Below are positions 6,881 to 15,303 of a stretch of 27,714 nucleotides of DNA, in pieces. Source of the DNA: DASSSQ01 sp963839285 (lineage in GTDB: Bacteria; Actinomycetota; Thermoleophilia; Gaiellales; Gaiellaceae); assembly GCA_963839285.1 (NCBI GenBank), contig CAWIUN010000018.1, forward strand, positions 1 through 27,714, given 5' to 3'. A model generated the notes under the pieces. That model had not been told where the DNA came from. It did not search any database and worked only from the letters and a program-made list of their open reading frames with translations. The translations under genes were made by a program, and so were the position numbers. Position 1 is the stretch's first letter. The number at the start of each line of letters is the position of its first letter.

Positions 6881-7501
6881 GTGGCGGAACGATTGACGGT
6901 CGGCGTCGCAGCACGTCTGAGCCGGTACCTGCAGGTCCTGACGCAGGCGAAGAAGATGGGGAAGGACCGGATCTCCTCGCAGGAGATCTCGGACTACACC
7001 AACATCAACGCGACGCAGATCCGGCGCGATCTCTCGGGCTTCGGCAAGTTCGGCAAGCGCGGCGTCGGCTACACGATCGACTCGCTGCTGCAGGAGATCC
7101 GCAAGATCCTGCGCACGCAGGGGCAGCACAACATCGCCGTCGTCGGCGCCGGCCGCCTGGGCGAGGCGATCGGCTCCTCGCCGATCTTCGCCGAGCACGG
7201 GATCAACATCGCCGCGGTCTTCGACACCGACCCGGAGAAGGTCGGCCGCCAGGTCGGCGGCGTCACCGTCACCTCCCAGTCCGACCTGAAGGACGTCGTC
7301 GGCGACAAGAACATCGTCGTCGGGGTGCTCGCCGTGCCCGCCGGGGCGGCGCAGCAGGCGGCCGACGACCTCGTCGAGGCGGGCGTCCGGATCATCTTCA
7401 ACTACTCCGAGGCGCTGCTCGACGTGCCGGGGGACGTGACCGTGCACACCTCGAACCCGGCGGTCGAGCTCCTGCACGCGCTCTACTTCCACCTCGCGTA
7501 A
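6881..7501 (+). CDS. rex: Redox-sensing transcriptional repressor Rex
   Basis: Rex is a homodimeric repressor that binds DNA when the NADH/NAD+ ratio is low and leaves it when NADH is high. GTG 6881, preceded by AAGGAG at 6870-6875, gives 206 residues, the normal length. The N-terminal winged helix includes L-S-R-Y-L-Q-V-L and N-A-T-Q-I-R-R-D-L-S-G-F-G-K-F-G-K-R-G-V-G-Y, the hallmark recognition helix and wing. The Rossmann domain has V-V-G-A-G-R-L-G-E-A-I near residue 87 and the family segment N-Y-S-E-A-L-L-D-V-P near the C-terminus. An in-frame ATG at 6833 would add 16 residues but overlaps the palindrome and lacks an RBS, so GTG is preferred. Confidence 0.95.
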   Translation: MAERLTVGVAARLSRYLQVLTQAKKMGKDRISSQEISDYTNINATQIRRDLSGFGKFGKRGVGYTIDSLLQEIRKILRTQGQHNIAVVGAGRLGEAIGSSPIFAEHGINIAAVFDTDPEKVGRQVGGVTVTSQSDLKDVVGDKNIVVGVLAVPAGAAQQAADDLVEAGVRIIFNYSEALLDVPGDVTVHTSNPAVELLHALYFHLA

Positions 7502-7513
7502 CGGGGCGGCGGC

Positions 7514-8169
7514 GTGACGGAGCCGTCCGAGAGCGTGGGCGCCGGGCCGGGCGGGGCGTCGGCGACGCGGACGCGGTCGAGCTGCGGGTGCTCGGCTCGC
7601 TGATCGAGAAGCAGCGGACGACCCCGGACGTCTACCCGCTGTCGCTGAACGCGCTCCGGCTCGCCTGCAACCAGGCGACGAACCGCGACCCCGTCGTCGA
7701 CTACGACGAGGCGCAGATCCGCACCGCCCTCGACCGGCTCGGCCGCAAGGGCTGGACGCGCCTCGCGAGCGGCCCCGGCAGCCGCGTCGCCAAGTACCGG
7801 CACCTGCTCGACGAGGCGCTGCGGCTCGACGTCGGCTCGCTGGCGCTGCTCTCGGTGCTGATGCTGCGAGGGCCGCAGACCGCGGCCGAGCTCCGCCTGC
7901 GCTCGGAGCGGCTGCACCCGTTCCTCTCCTTCGACGAGGTCGAGCGGGCGCTGCACGAGCTCGAGCAGCGCGGGCTCGTCGCCCTGCTCGAGCGCCGGCC
8001 GGGGCAGAAGGAGCAGCGCTGGACGCAACTGCTCGGGGCCGTGGACGTGCCAAGTGACGAATCGTCACAAGCTTCCGCGACAGGCGCCTCGCCCCTCGAG
8101 GAGCGTGTCGCGCGGCTCGAGCAGCAGGTCGCCGAGCTCGAGGCGGCGCTCGACGAGCTGCGCCGCTAG
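7514..8169 (+). CDS. YceH/UPF0502 family protein (apparent frameshift near the 5' end)
   Basis: From about base 7575 the translation is a clear UPF0502 (DUF480, YceH) protein: E-L-R-V-L-G-S-L-I-E-K-Q-R-T-T-P-D-V-Y-P-L-S-L-N-A-L, then C-N-Q-A-T-N-R-D-P-V, two winged-helix repeats and a C-terminal coiled coil (L-E-E-R-V-A-R-L-E-Q-Q-V-A-E-L). Molecular function is unknown. The frame has no start codon between the rex stop and this region. GTG 7514 with T-E-P-S-E-S-V-G-A-G in the neighbouring frame would join it after one missing base at about 7530-7562, giving 218 residues, the usual length. A copy of the GTGAC/GTCAC palindrome (8054-8068) lies in the linker before the coiled coil. It starts 12 bp after rex, so probably co-transcribed. 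Confidence 0.82.
8054..8068. repeat. GTGAC/GTCAC palindrome inside the yceH coding region
   Basis: GTGACGA-A-TCGTCAC is a perfect 15-bp odd palindrome in frame, in the stretch coding S-D-E-S-S-Q between the winged-helix domains and the coiled coil. It shares the GTGACGA...GTCAC arms with five copies at 19804-20466. Confidence 0.6.
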
Positions 8170-8213
8170 CCGACGCCCGCTCCGAGGCCCGCGCGCGGTC
8201 GCGCCGGACGGGT

Positions 8214-8242
8214 GCAGGGCCGGGCGCAGCGGCCCTGCGGTT
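8214..8242 (+). terminator. Terminator-like hairpin after yceH
   Basis: GCAGGGCC (8214-8221), a 9-nt loop, then GGCCCTGC (8231-8238), followed by GGTTT. The stem is a perfect 8 bp and GC-rich but the T-run is short. It sits 45 bp after the yceH stop and touches the -10-like hexamer of the next gene. Confidence 0.55.
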
Positions 8243-8246
8243 TACT
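8241..8246 (+). promoter_or_regulatory. Putative -10 hexamer (TTTACT) for the GT4 gene
   Basis: TTTACT ends 7 nt before GTG 8254 and no RBS is present, so a leaderless transcript is likely. The second position is T rather than A, making it weaker than the other examples. Confidence 0.35.
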
Positions 8247-8253
8247 GCAGCCG

Positions 8254-9502
8254 GTGCGGATCCTGCTCTGGCACGGCTACCTGCTCGGCGGCACCGGCTC
8301 GAACGTCTACACGCGCGCGATCGCCCGCGAGTGGACGCGCGCCGGCCACGAGGTCGTCGTCTGCTGCCAGGAGCGGCACCCGGAGCTGTACGACCTCGGC
8401 GGCGCGGAGGTCGTGCGCCCGGAGCTGCCGGGCGGGCTGCTGCCGGTCTTCGTGCTCGACCGCTACGAGGGCCTGCGAGGCGCGGCGGCTGCCGGAGCTC
8501 TCGCCCGCGGAGCGGCAGGCCTTCGTCGACGCGAACGCGGCGGCGCTGCGGGAGCTCGGCCCGGCCGACCTCGTCTTCGCCAACCACGTCCTCCTCGGCG
8601 GGCCCGTCGGCGCGGCGAGCGGCCTCCCGTTCGCGGTCAAGGCGCACGGGTCCGAGCTCGAGTACTCGCTGCGGGGGAACGAGGAGCTGCAGGCGTGGGG
8701 GCGGCGGTCGCTCGCGGAGGCGCGGGCGGTCTTCGTCGGCTCGGCGCACATCCGCGAGGTGCTGGAGGAGGTCGTCGGCCACGTCGAGCGCGTGCACGAG
8801 GTCCCGCCCGGCGTCGACGTCGACGCGTTCCGCCCGCGCCGGCGCGCCGAGGCGCTCGGGGAGCTGATCGAGCAGGCGCGGCAGGACCCGCCGAACCCCG
8901 GCAACGCGAACGAGCGGCTCCCGGACGAGGGCAACGCCGCGCGGCTCGCCGCGTTCCTCGCCGGCGACGAGCCCACGGTCGTCTACTTCGGCAAGCTGAT
9001 CCCGCAGAAGGGCGTGCAGCTGCTGCTCGAGGCGCTGCGCGGCCTCGACGCGCGGGCGGTGATCGTCGGCTTCGGCGACCACCGGGCCGAGCTCGAGGCG
9101 CTGGCGCCGGAGCGGACGCTCTTCACCGGCCCGCTCGAGCACCGGCACCTCGTGCGGCTGCTGCCGCTCGCGGACGCCGTCGTCGTCCCCTCGATCTTCC
9201 CCGAGGCGTTCGGGATGGTCGCCGCCGAGGCCGCCGCCGCGGGGACGCCGCCGCTGCTCGCGCGCCACTCCGGGCTGGCCGAGGTCGCGGCGGGCATCGA
9301 GGCGGAGTACCCGGAGGGCCGCCGCACGCTCGTCGCCTTCGAGCCGGGCAGCGTCGACGACCTGCGCGAGCGGCTCGCGGCGCTGCTCGCGCTGGCGCCG
9401 GCCGAGCGGGAGGAGCTCGGCGCCGCCGCCCGCCGGGCGGTCGAGCGGCGCTGGAGCTGGAGCCGCGTCGCGGCGCAGCTGCTCGAGCTCTCGCGGCCCT
9501 GA
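8254..9502 (+). CDS. GT4-family glycosyltransferase (frameshifted in this sequence)
   Basis: A retaining GT-B glycosyltransferase. The N-terminal lobe begins R-I-L-L-W-H-G-Y-L-L-G-G-T-G-S-N-V-Y-T-R with the glycine-rich acceptor loop and R-A-G-H-E-V-V-V. The C-terminal lobe has V-V-Y-F-G-K-L-I-P-Q-K-G-V and the GT4 E-x7-E region in F-P-E-A-F-G-M-V-A-A-E-A. Near 8476 the frame shifts by +1: removing C8476 turns CTG-C-GAG-GCG into L-E-A and gives a continuous 415-residue protein. A short central insert rich in N, P and G (about residues 210-225) is unusual. Donor and acceptor sugars cannot be inferred; possible roles are glycolipid, trehalose-type or cell-envelope glycan synthesis. Confidence 0.85.
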
Positions 9503-9570
9503 CCGGCCGCCGCGCCGCAGGCCTGGCCGCCGCGTCTGCGGCTCGCCGTCGCTTCCCTCCCCGTCGGGGC

Positions 9571-9576
9571 TACCCT
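9571..9576 (+). promoter_or_regulatory. Putative -10 hexamer (TACCCT) for the YbdK-like ligase gene
   Basis: TACCCT is followed by exactly 7 nt and then ATG 9584, with no Shine-Dalgarno sequence. This fits leaderless transcription. Confidence 0.5.
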
Positions 9577-9583
9577 CTGCAGG

Positions 9584-10739
9584 ATGGGCGACACCCAGAC
9601 CCTCCCCTGGCAGGACCTGCTGCCGCTCGCGCGCGAGCGCTTCGACGCGGCCGCCGACCTGACCGTCGCCGTCGAGGAGGAGTTCGCGATCCTCGAGCCG
9701 GCGACGCTCGCATCTGACGAACCGCTTCGAGGAGCTGCAGGCGGGCGCCCGCGGCAGCGAGCTCGAGGAGCACCTCGTCGGCGAGCTGATCGCCTCCGAG
9801 GTCGAGGTGCGCACCGGCCGCTGCGACGGCTTCGGCGAGGCCGCCGCGCGCCTGCGCGAGCGCCGCGCCCAGCTCTACGCGCTCGCCTCCTCGCTCGGGC
9901 TCGCGCTCGGCGCGACGGGCACGCACCCGACCGCGCGCTGGCAGGACCAGCGGATCATCGACACGCCGCACTACCGCCGCAACGACGAGCTCCTCCGCTA
10001 CGTCGTCTGGCGCAACAACAGCTTCGGCCTGCACGTGCACGTCGGCGTCAACGGCGCCGACCGCGCGATCGCGGTCTGCAACGCGCTCCGCAACTACCTG
10101 CCCGAGCTGCTCGCGCTCTCGGCCAGCTCGCCCTTCGTCGAGGACGTCTGCACCTGGCTGCACTCGGCCCGCACGCAGATCTTCACCCGCGCCTTCCCGC
10201 GCTGCGGGATCCCGGACGCCTACGACGGCTGGGCCGGCTTCGAGGACTACGTCGCCTTCCTCTACCGCACCGGCTCGATCGACGAGCACACCCAGCTCTG
10301 GTGGAGCGTGCGGCCGCACCTCGCCTTCCCGACGGTCGAGGTGCGCATCTGCGACGCGCAGCCGGACGTCGCGGAGGCCGAGTCGCTCGCGGCGCTGATC
10401 CACGCGCTCGTCGCGCGGATCGCGCGCGCGCTCGACGAGGGCGAGCCGCTCCCCGACCGCCCGAACCGGCTCCTCGAGGAGAACCTCTGGCGCGCGATCC
10501 GCCACGGCCTCTCCGGCGAGCTGATCGACTTCGACGCGGGCGCGCCGGTGCCGGCCCGGGCCCGGCTCGAGCGGCTGCTCGAGTGGGTGCTCCCGGTCGC
10601 CGACGAGATCGGCGCCGCCCCGTACCTGGCGATCCCGGAGCAGAACGCGGCCGAGCGCCAGCTGCAGCGGTTCGAGGAAGGCGCTAGCCTGCTCGATGTC
10701 TACGCGGAGCAGGTCGCCGCGGGAGAGGTGGTCGTGTGA
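9584..10739 (+). CDS. Carboxylate-amine ligase, GCS2/YbdK family (frameshifted in this sequence)
   Basis: Members of this ATP-grasp-like GCS2 family join a carboxylate to an amine; YbdK has weak glutamate-cysteine ligase activity, and the true substrate is often unknown. The protein opens with V-A-V-E-E-E-F-A-I-L-E-P, the family's metal/ATP-binding glutamates, and continues with G-T-H-P-T-A-R-W, the F-G-L-H-V-H-V-G-V core and P-T-V-E-V-R-I-C-D. The frame breaks at 9710-9713, where one extra base separates E-P-A-T-L-A from L-T-N-R-F-E-E-L-Q-A-G; removing it gives 384 residues. The stop codon overlaps the next start (GTGTGA), implying translational coupling. A role in low-molecular-weight thiol or gamma-glutamyl peptide synthesis is a guess. 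Confidence 0.85.
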
Positions 10740-11035
10740 CGGAGCTCTCGCAGGAGGAGATCGCGGCCGAGATCGAGGTGGAGCTGGCGAAGCTGCAGGT
10801 CTCCGACGTGCTCCTGCACACGATCTCGACGGTCGCCTCGCTCGCCTACCGGCGGCTGTCCGAGCTCGACCGCGACCACGAGCAGGTGCGGCTCGCGATC
10901 GAGGCGCTGAAGGCGATCGTGCCGCTGCTCGAGGCGTCGGTGCCGGACGAGGTGCTGCGCGACTTCCGGCAGGTGATCGCGAACCTGCAGCTCGCGTACG
11001 CGGACTCGCTCGCCGAGCGCGCCTCGACGGCGTAG
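10736..11035 (+). CDS. Small helical protein, DUF1844-like
   Basis: The 99-residue product is almost wholly helical with no membrane segment. The stretch V-S-D-V-L-L-H-T-I-S-T-V-A-S-L-A-Y-R-R-L, followed by E-Q-V-R-L-A-I-E-A-L and L-R-D-F-R-Q-V-I-A-N-L-Q-L-A-Y, resembles the layout of DUF1844-type proteins (helical pair ending in a leucine-rich L-R-x-x-Y segment). This match is by eye and moderate. GTG 10736 overlaps the preceding stop and has a purine-rich GGGAGAGG just upstream (10721-10728), so it is translated with the YbdK-like ligase. Function unknown. Confidence 0.75.
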   Translation: MTELSQEEIAAEIEVELAKLQVSDVLLHTISTVASLAYRRLSELDRDHEQVRLAIEALKAIVPLLEASVPDEVLRDFRQVIANLQLAYADSLAERASTA

Positions 11036-11052
11036 CCCGCCGGTCGATGCCG

Positions 11053-11122
11053 TAGACTGCGCCCGCTCGACTTTGTGATAGAAACTCGCCCGCGCCGAGG
11101 CCCCTCGGCGCTGACTTTGTGA
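11053..11122 (+). promoter_or_regulatory. hppA leader: direct repeats and a strong hairpin
   Basis: GACTTTGTGA occurs twice (11069-11078 and 11113-11122). Between the copies lies a perfect inverted repeat, GCGCCGAGG (11092-11100) and CCTCGGCGC (11103-11111). TAGACT (11053-11058) and GTGATA (11075-11080) are 16 bp apart and could be a weak promoter. The second repeat overlaps the purine-rich GAGGGGAG (11121-11128) that serves as the hppA RBS. The arrangement suggests control at the leader, but no known RNA family is recognised. Confidence 0.45.
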
Positions 11123-11138
11123 GGGGAGACCGACCAGG

Positions 11139-13176
11139 ATGGATTGGTTCAATCAGCACCCTGTGCTCTTCGCGATCGTCTGCGCGCTCGTGGGCACGGG
11201 GTACGGCCTCTGGCTGACCTACTGGCTGATGAGCAGGCCGGCAGGCAGCGAGCGGATGCAGGAGATCGCGCGGGCGGTCCAGGAGGGCGCCGCTGCCTAC
11301 CTGCGCAAGCAGTACACGACGATCGCGATCGTCGCGATCGTGCCGTTCTTCCTGCTCGGGTTCTACAAGGACCTCGGCTGGGGGACGGCGTTCGGCTTCC
11401 TGATCGGCGCCGATCCTGTCCTCGGCGGCGGGCTTCATCGGCATGAACGTGGCCGTGCGCTCGAACGTCCGCACCGCCGAGGCCGCCAAGAGCGGCCTGC
11501 GCCCGGCGCTCGACGTCGCCTTCCGCGCCGGCTCGGTGACGGGGCTGCTCGTCGTCGGCCTCGGCCTGCTCGGGGTCGCCGGCTACTACTGGATCCTGAC
11601 CGCCGGCTTCGACTTCGGGCAGACGGAGGCGATCACCGCGCTCGTCGGGCTCGCCTTCGGCGGCTCGCTGATCTCCGTCTTCGCCCGGCTCGGCGGCGGC
11701 ATCTTCACCAAGGCCGCCGACGTCGGCGCCGACCTCGTCGGCAAGATCGAGGCGGGGATCCCGGAGGACGACCCGCGCAACCCGGCCGTGATCGCCGACA
11801 ACGTCGGCGACAACGTCGGCGACTGCGCCGGCATGGCGGCCGACCTGTTCGAGACCTACGCGGTCACCGCCGTCGCCGTGATGCTGATCGGGACGCGCTT
11901 CCCGGCCGGCAACATCCCGCTCTACCCGCTCGCGATCGGCGCCGTCTCGATCATCGCCTCGGTGATCGGCACCTGGTTCGTCCGGGTCGGCCGCGGCGGC
12001 TCGATCATGAACGCGCTCTACAAGGCGGTGTTCGTCTCGACGCTCGTCTCGGCGATCGGCTTCGTGCCGATCACGATGGCCTTCGACGGCGGCCGCTTCG
12101 GCTTCTCCGACCTCTACATCTCGGCGATCGTCGGCCTCTGCGTCACCTTCGCCCTGGTCGCGATCACCGAGTACTACACGGGGACGCGCTGGGGCCCGGT
12201 CAAGTCGATCTCGCGCGCCTCGCAGACGGGCCACGCGACCAACATCATCGAGGGGCTCGCGGTCGGGATGCAGGCCACGGCCGCGCCGGTGATCGCGATC
12301 GTGGTCGGGATCCTCGTCGCCAACCACTTCGCCGGCCTCTACGGCGTCGGCGTCGCCGTGATGGCGCAGCTGTCGATGACGGGCATGATCGTCGCGCTCG
12401 ACGCGTACGGCCCGGTCACCGACAACGCCGGCGGCATCGCCGAGATGGCCGACCTGGACGAGTCCGTGCGGGCGATCACCGACCCGCTCGACGCGGTCGG
12501 CAACACGACGAAGGCGGTCACGAAGGGCTACGCGATCGGCTCGGCCGCGCTCGCCGCCCTCGTCCTCTTCGACAGCTACACGACCGGGCTCAGCGACCAG
12601 GGCCTGACGACCGTGTTCTCGCTCTCGGACGCCTGGGTCGTCGCCGGCCTCTTCATCGGCGGCCTGATGCCGTTCCTCTTCGCCTCGCTGGCGATGCAGG
12701 CGGTCGGCCGGGTCGGCGGCGAGGTCGTCGAGGAGGTGCGCCGGCAGTTCCGCGAGATCCCGGGGATCCTCGAGGGCACCGGCCGCCCCGAGTACGGCCC
12801 GGCGATCGAAATCGTCACCGCGTCCGCGATCCGCGCGATGCTGCTGCCGGCGCTGATCCCGATCGCCTTCCCGATCGTCGTCGGGATCATCAACGTCAAG
12901 ATGCTCGGCGGCCTCCTGATCGGCACGATCGTCACCGGCCTCTTCCTCGCGATCGCGATGACCTCGGGCGGCGGCGCCTGGGACAACGCGAAGAAGCTGA
13001 TCGAGGACGGCGAGTACGGCGGCAAGGGCTCGGAGGCGCACGCGGCCTCGGTCACGGGCGACACCGTCGGCGACCCGTACAAGGACACCGCCGGACCGGC
13101 GATCAACCCGATGATCAAGATCGCCAACGTCGTCGCGATCCTGATCATCCCGCTGCTCGGCTCGATCCACGGCTAA
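11139..13176 (+). CDS. hppA: K+-independent membrane H+-pyrophosphatase (frameshifted in this sequence)
   Basis: This integral membrane enzyme couples pyrophosphate hydrolysis to proton pumping. The substrate site is complete: D-V-G-A-D-L-V-G-K-I-E, I-P-E-D-D-P-R-N and D-N-V-G-D-N-V-G-D-C-A-G-M-A-A-D in the first conserved block, and a C-terminal G-D-T-V-G-D-P-Y-K-D-T-A-G-P block. In G-N-T-T-K-A-V-T-K-G, Lys (codon 12511-12513) and Thr (12520-12522) occupy the two positions that mark K+-independent H+-pumping enzymes. The frame breaks at 11412: dropping one G restores G-F-L-I-G-A-I-L-S-S-A-A-G-F-I-G-M-N and a 678-residue protein of normal length. It follows the DUF1844-like gene by about 100 bp with its own leader. 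Confidence 0.94.
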
Positions 13177-13188
13177 CAGAGACATGTC

Positions 13189-13227
13189 CCGGTGCCAGGT
13201 ACGTGCCAGGCGCGTGCCTGGCACCGG
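13189..13227 (+). terminator. Inverted-repeat element after hppA with two alternative hairpins
   Basis: CCGGTGCCAGG (13189-13199) pairs with CCTGGCACCGG (13217-13227) as an 11-bp stem. The inner GTGCCAGGC (13203-13211) also pairs perfectly with GCCTGGCAC (13216-13224) around a GCGT loop. The two structures cannot form together. No T-run follows. It lies 12 bp after the hppA stop and may end or protect that mRNA. Confidence 0.6.
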
Positions 13228-13228
13228 C

Positions 13229-13234
13229 TAGATT
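13229..13234 (+). promoter_or_regulatory. Putative -10 hexamer (TAGATT) for the first permease gene
   Basis: TAGATT is followed by 6 nt and ATG 13241 with no Shine-Dalgarno sequence, matching leaderless genes. It begins two bases after the inverted repeat, so promoter and hairpin abut. Confidence 0.55.
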
Positions 13235-13240
13235 CCTCCG

Positions 13241-15130
13241 ATGCCACGCCGCCGCCGGGAGCACGGCCTCGAGCGCGTCCTCGGCGCGAACGCCCTCTTC
13301 GCGACCGCCTACGGCAACGTCGGCTCCTCGATCTACTACGCGCTGGGCGTCACCGCGGCCTTCGCGCTCGGGCTGACGCCGCTCGTCTTCTTCATCACCG
13401 GGATCTTCTTCGCGGCGACCGCGTCGACCTACGCCGAGGGCACGGTGCGCTATCCGGAGGCGGGCGGCTCCTCGAGCTTCGCCCGGCACGCCTTCGACGA
13501 GCTCGTCTCGTTCGGCGCCGCCTGGGCGCAGATGCTCAACTACATCATCACGATCGCCATCTCGGCGTTCTTCGTCCCGCACTACCTCTCGATCTTCTGG
13601 GAGCCGCTGCGGACGAACCCGTGGGACATCATCGGCGGCGCGGTCGTGATCGCGATCCTCGTCGGGCTCAACATCGTCGGCATCCAGGAGTCGGCGCGGA
13701 TCAACATCGTCCTCGCCGCGATCGACTTCGGCACCCAGGTGCTGCTCGTCGCGCTCGGCTTCTACCTCGTCTTCGACTTCGAGGTGATCCAGTCGAACGT
13801 GCACTTCGGCGTCGCCCCGACCTGGTCGAACTTCCTGCTCGCGATCCCGGTCGGGATGATCGCCTACACGGGGATCGAGACCGTCTCCAACCTCTCCGAG
13901 GAGGCCCGCGACCCCGTCCGCTCGGTCCCGCGCGCGATCTCGATGGTCGCCGTCGCCGTCTTCACGATCTACTTCACGCTGCCGCTCGTCGCGCTCTCGG
14001 CGATGCCCGTGCGCCTGGTCGACGGCCAGTACCAGACGACGCTCGGGCTCGGGCCGGAGGACGGCGGCTACTCGAACGACCCGGTCCTCGGCCTCGTCCG
14101 GAACCTCGGCGTGCACGGGACGCTGCTGAGCGTGCTCGAGGTCTACGTCGGCATCCTCGCGGCCACGATCCTCTTCGTCGCCACGAACGCCGGCGTCATC
14201 GGCGCCTCGCGCATCACCTACGCGATGGCCGGCTACCGGCAGCTGCCGGAGGTCTTCCGGCGCCTGCACCCGCGCTTCAAGACGCCGTGGCTGTCGCTGA
14301 TCGTCTTCGCCGGGATCCTCTCGATCGTCGTCCTGCTGCCGGGCAAGCTCGACTTCCTCTCGACCATGTACTCGTTCGGCGCCATGCTCTCGTTCAGCGT
14401 CGCCCACGCGGCGATCATCCAGCTGCGGCGCAAGGGCCGTGACGAGGAGGTCGCCTTCCGCGCACGGCCGAACTGGCACTTCCGCGGCGTCGACTGGCCG
14501 CTCTTCGCCTTCTTCGGGCTGCTCGGCACCTCGCTCGCCTGGCTCGACGTCGTCATCCAGTACCCGTCGACGCGCTACGCCGGCCTCGCCTGGCTCGCGA
14601 TCGGCTTCGCCGTCTACGTCGTCTACCGGCGGCGCGTCCTGCACGTGCCGCTGCGCGAGACGGTCCGCGCCCCCGTGGAGCTCGGCGCCGCGATCGCGCT
14701 CGAGTACCGGAACATCCTCGTGCCGGTGGTCGAGGGGCGCGAGTCGGAGGAGGCCGTCGACCTCGCCTGCCGGCTCGCCGCCGAGCGCCGGGCCACGATC
14801 GTCGCGCTGCGCGTGCTCGTCGTCCCGCTCGACCTGACGCTCGACGCCGACCTCGGCGACGAGTGGTTCCGCGCGGACGAGCTGCTCGACCAGGCCCGCG
14901 ACCTCGGCGAGCTCTACGGCGTCCGCGTGATCGGCCGCATCGTCCGCGCCCGGCACGCCGGCAAGGCGATCGTCGAGGAGGCCGAGCGGCGCCAGTCCGA
15001 GGTGGTCGTGCTCGGCGCCCCGCGCGCGACCCGGCCCCGGCGCGCCGTCTTCGGGACGACCGTCGACTACGTGCTCCGGAACGCCCCGACGCGGGTGATG
15101 GTCGCCGCCGGCGGCAGGGTGGCCGTCTGA
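13241..15130 (+). CDS. APC-superfamily permease with C-terminal universal stress protein domain
   Basis: The 629-residue protein has about 12 predicted membrane helices. The first contains A-Y-G-N-V-G-S-S-I-Y-Y-A-L-G, an APC-fold broken helix, and helix 6 lies around I-P-V-G-M-I-A-Y-T-G-I-E-T-V. A cytosolic USP domain runs from about residue 488 (Y-R-N-I-L-V-P-V-V-E-G) to the end and includes V-V-V-L-G-A-P and a V-F-G-T-T-V-D-Y-V-L segment that resembles the nucleotide-binding G-(S/T) motif. APC-USP fusions include amino acid permeases and the KimA-type K+ importers, but the KimA first-helix signature is not evident. Linked RCK genes hint at a cation role; the substrate is undetermined. A paralogue lies 180 bp downstream. 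Confidence 0.88.
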   Translation: MPRRRREHGLERVLGANALFATAYGNVGSSIYYALGVTAAFALGLTPLVFFITGIFFAATASTYAEGTVRYPEAGGSSSFARHAFDELVSFGAAWAQMLNYIITIAISAFFVPHYLSIFWEPLRTNPWDIIGGAVVIAILVGLNIVGIQESARINIVLAAIDFGTQVLLVALGFYLVFDFEVIQSNVHFGVAPTWSNFLLAIPVGMIAYTGIETVSNLSEEARDPVRSVPRAISMVAVAVFTIYFTLPLVALSAMPVRLVDGQYQTTLGLGPEDGGYSNDPVLGLVRNLGVHGTLLSVLEVYVGILAATILFVATNAGVIGASRITYAMAGYRQLPEVFRRLHPRFKTPWLSLIVFAGILSIVVLLPGKLDFLSTMYSFGAMLSFSVAHAAIIQLRRKGRDEEVAFRARPNWHFRGVDWPLFAFFGLLGTSLAWLDVVIQYPSTRYAGLAWLAIGFAVYVVYRRRVLHVPLRETVRAPVELGAAIALEYRNILVPVVEGRESEEAVDLACRLAAERRATIVALRVLVVPLDLTLDADLGDEWFRADELLDQARDLGELYGVRVIGRIVRARHAGKAIVEEAERRQSEVVVLGAPRATRPRRAVFGTTVDYVLRNAPTRVMVAAGGRVAV

Positions 15131-15303
15131 TGCGCTGGTACCGGGGCTCCGTCGTCGTCACCGGCTCGCTGCTCGTCGTGCTCGGCTTCGCGCTGCTGCT
15201 CCGGGGCGCGCTCGACTCGAAGCCGATCGGGCTGCTGCTCGGGGCGCTCTTCGTCGCCGTCGGCGCGGGCCGGCTCTACCTCCTGCGCCGCCCCCGTCGT
15301 TAA
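15130..15303 (+). CDS. Small two-helix membrane protein
   Basis: A 57-residue protein with two hydrophobic segments, about residues 8-24 (V-V-V-T-G-S-L-L-V-V-L-G-F) and 34-49 (I-G-L-L-L-G-A-L-F-V-A-V-G), joined by R-G-A-L-D-S-K-P and ending in a basic R-R-P-R-R tail. ATG 15130 overlaps the permease stop as TGATG, so it is translationally coupled to that gene. Its stop codon TAA is also the start of the -10-like hexamer of the second permease. It could be an accessory subunit of either permease. No family is recognised. Confidence 0.75.
   Translation: MRWYRGSVVVTGSLLVVLGFALLLRGALDSKPIGLLLGALFVAVGAGRLYLLRRPRR

Noticed and set aside
6833..6881. Earlier in-frame ATG (6833) for rex
   Set aside because: It lacks an RBS, lies at the palindrome and adds residues not typical of Rex; AAGGAG at 6870-6875 supports GTG 6881.
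11412..11415. Programmed frameshift in hppA
   Set aside because: No slippery heptamer, stimulatory structure or conserved precedent is seen; a single extra G explains the break, as in the other affected genes.
13177..13240. c-di-AMP (ydaO-type) riboswitch before the APC-USP permease
   Set aside because: The gap is only 64 bp, too short for that aptamer, and none of its conserved segments is seen.
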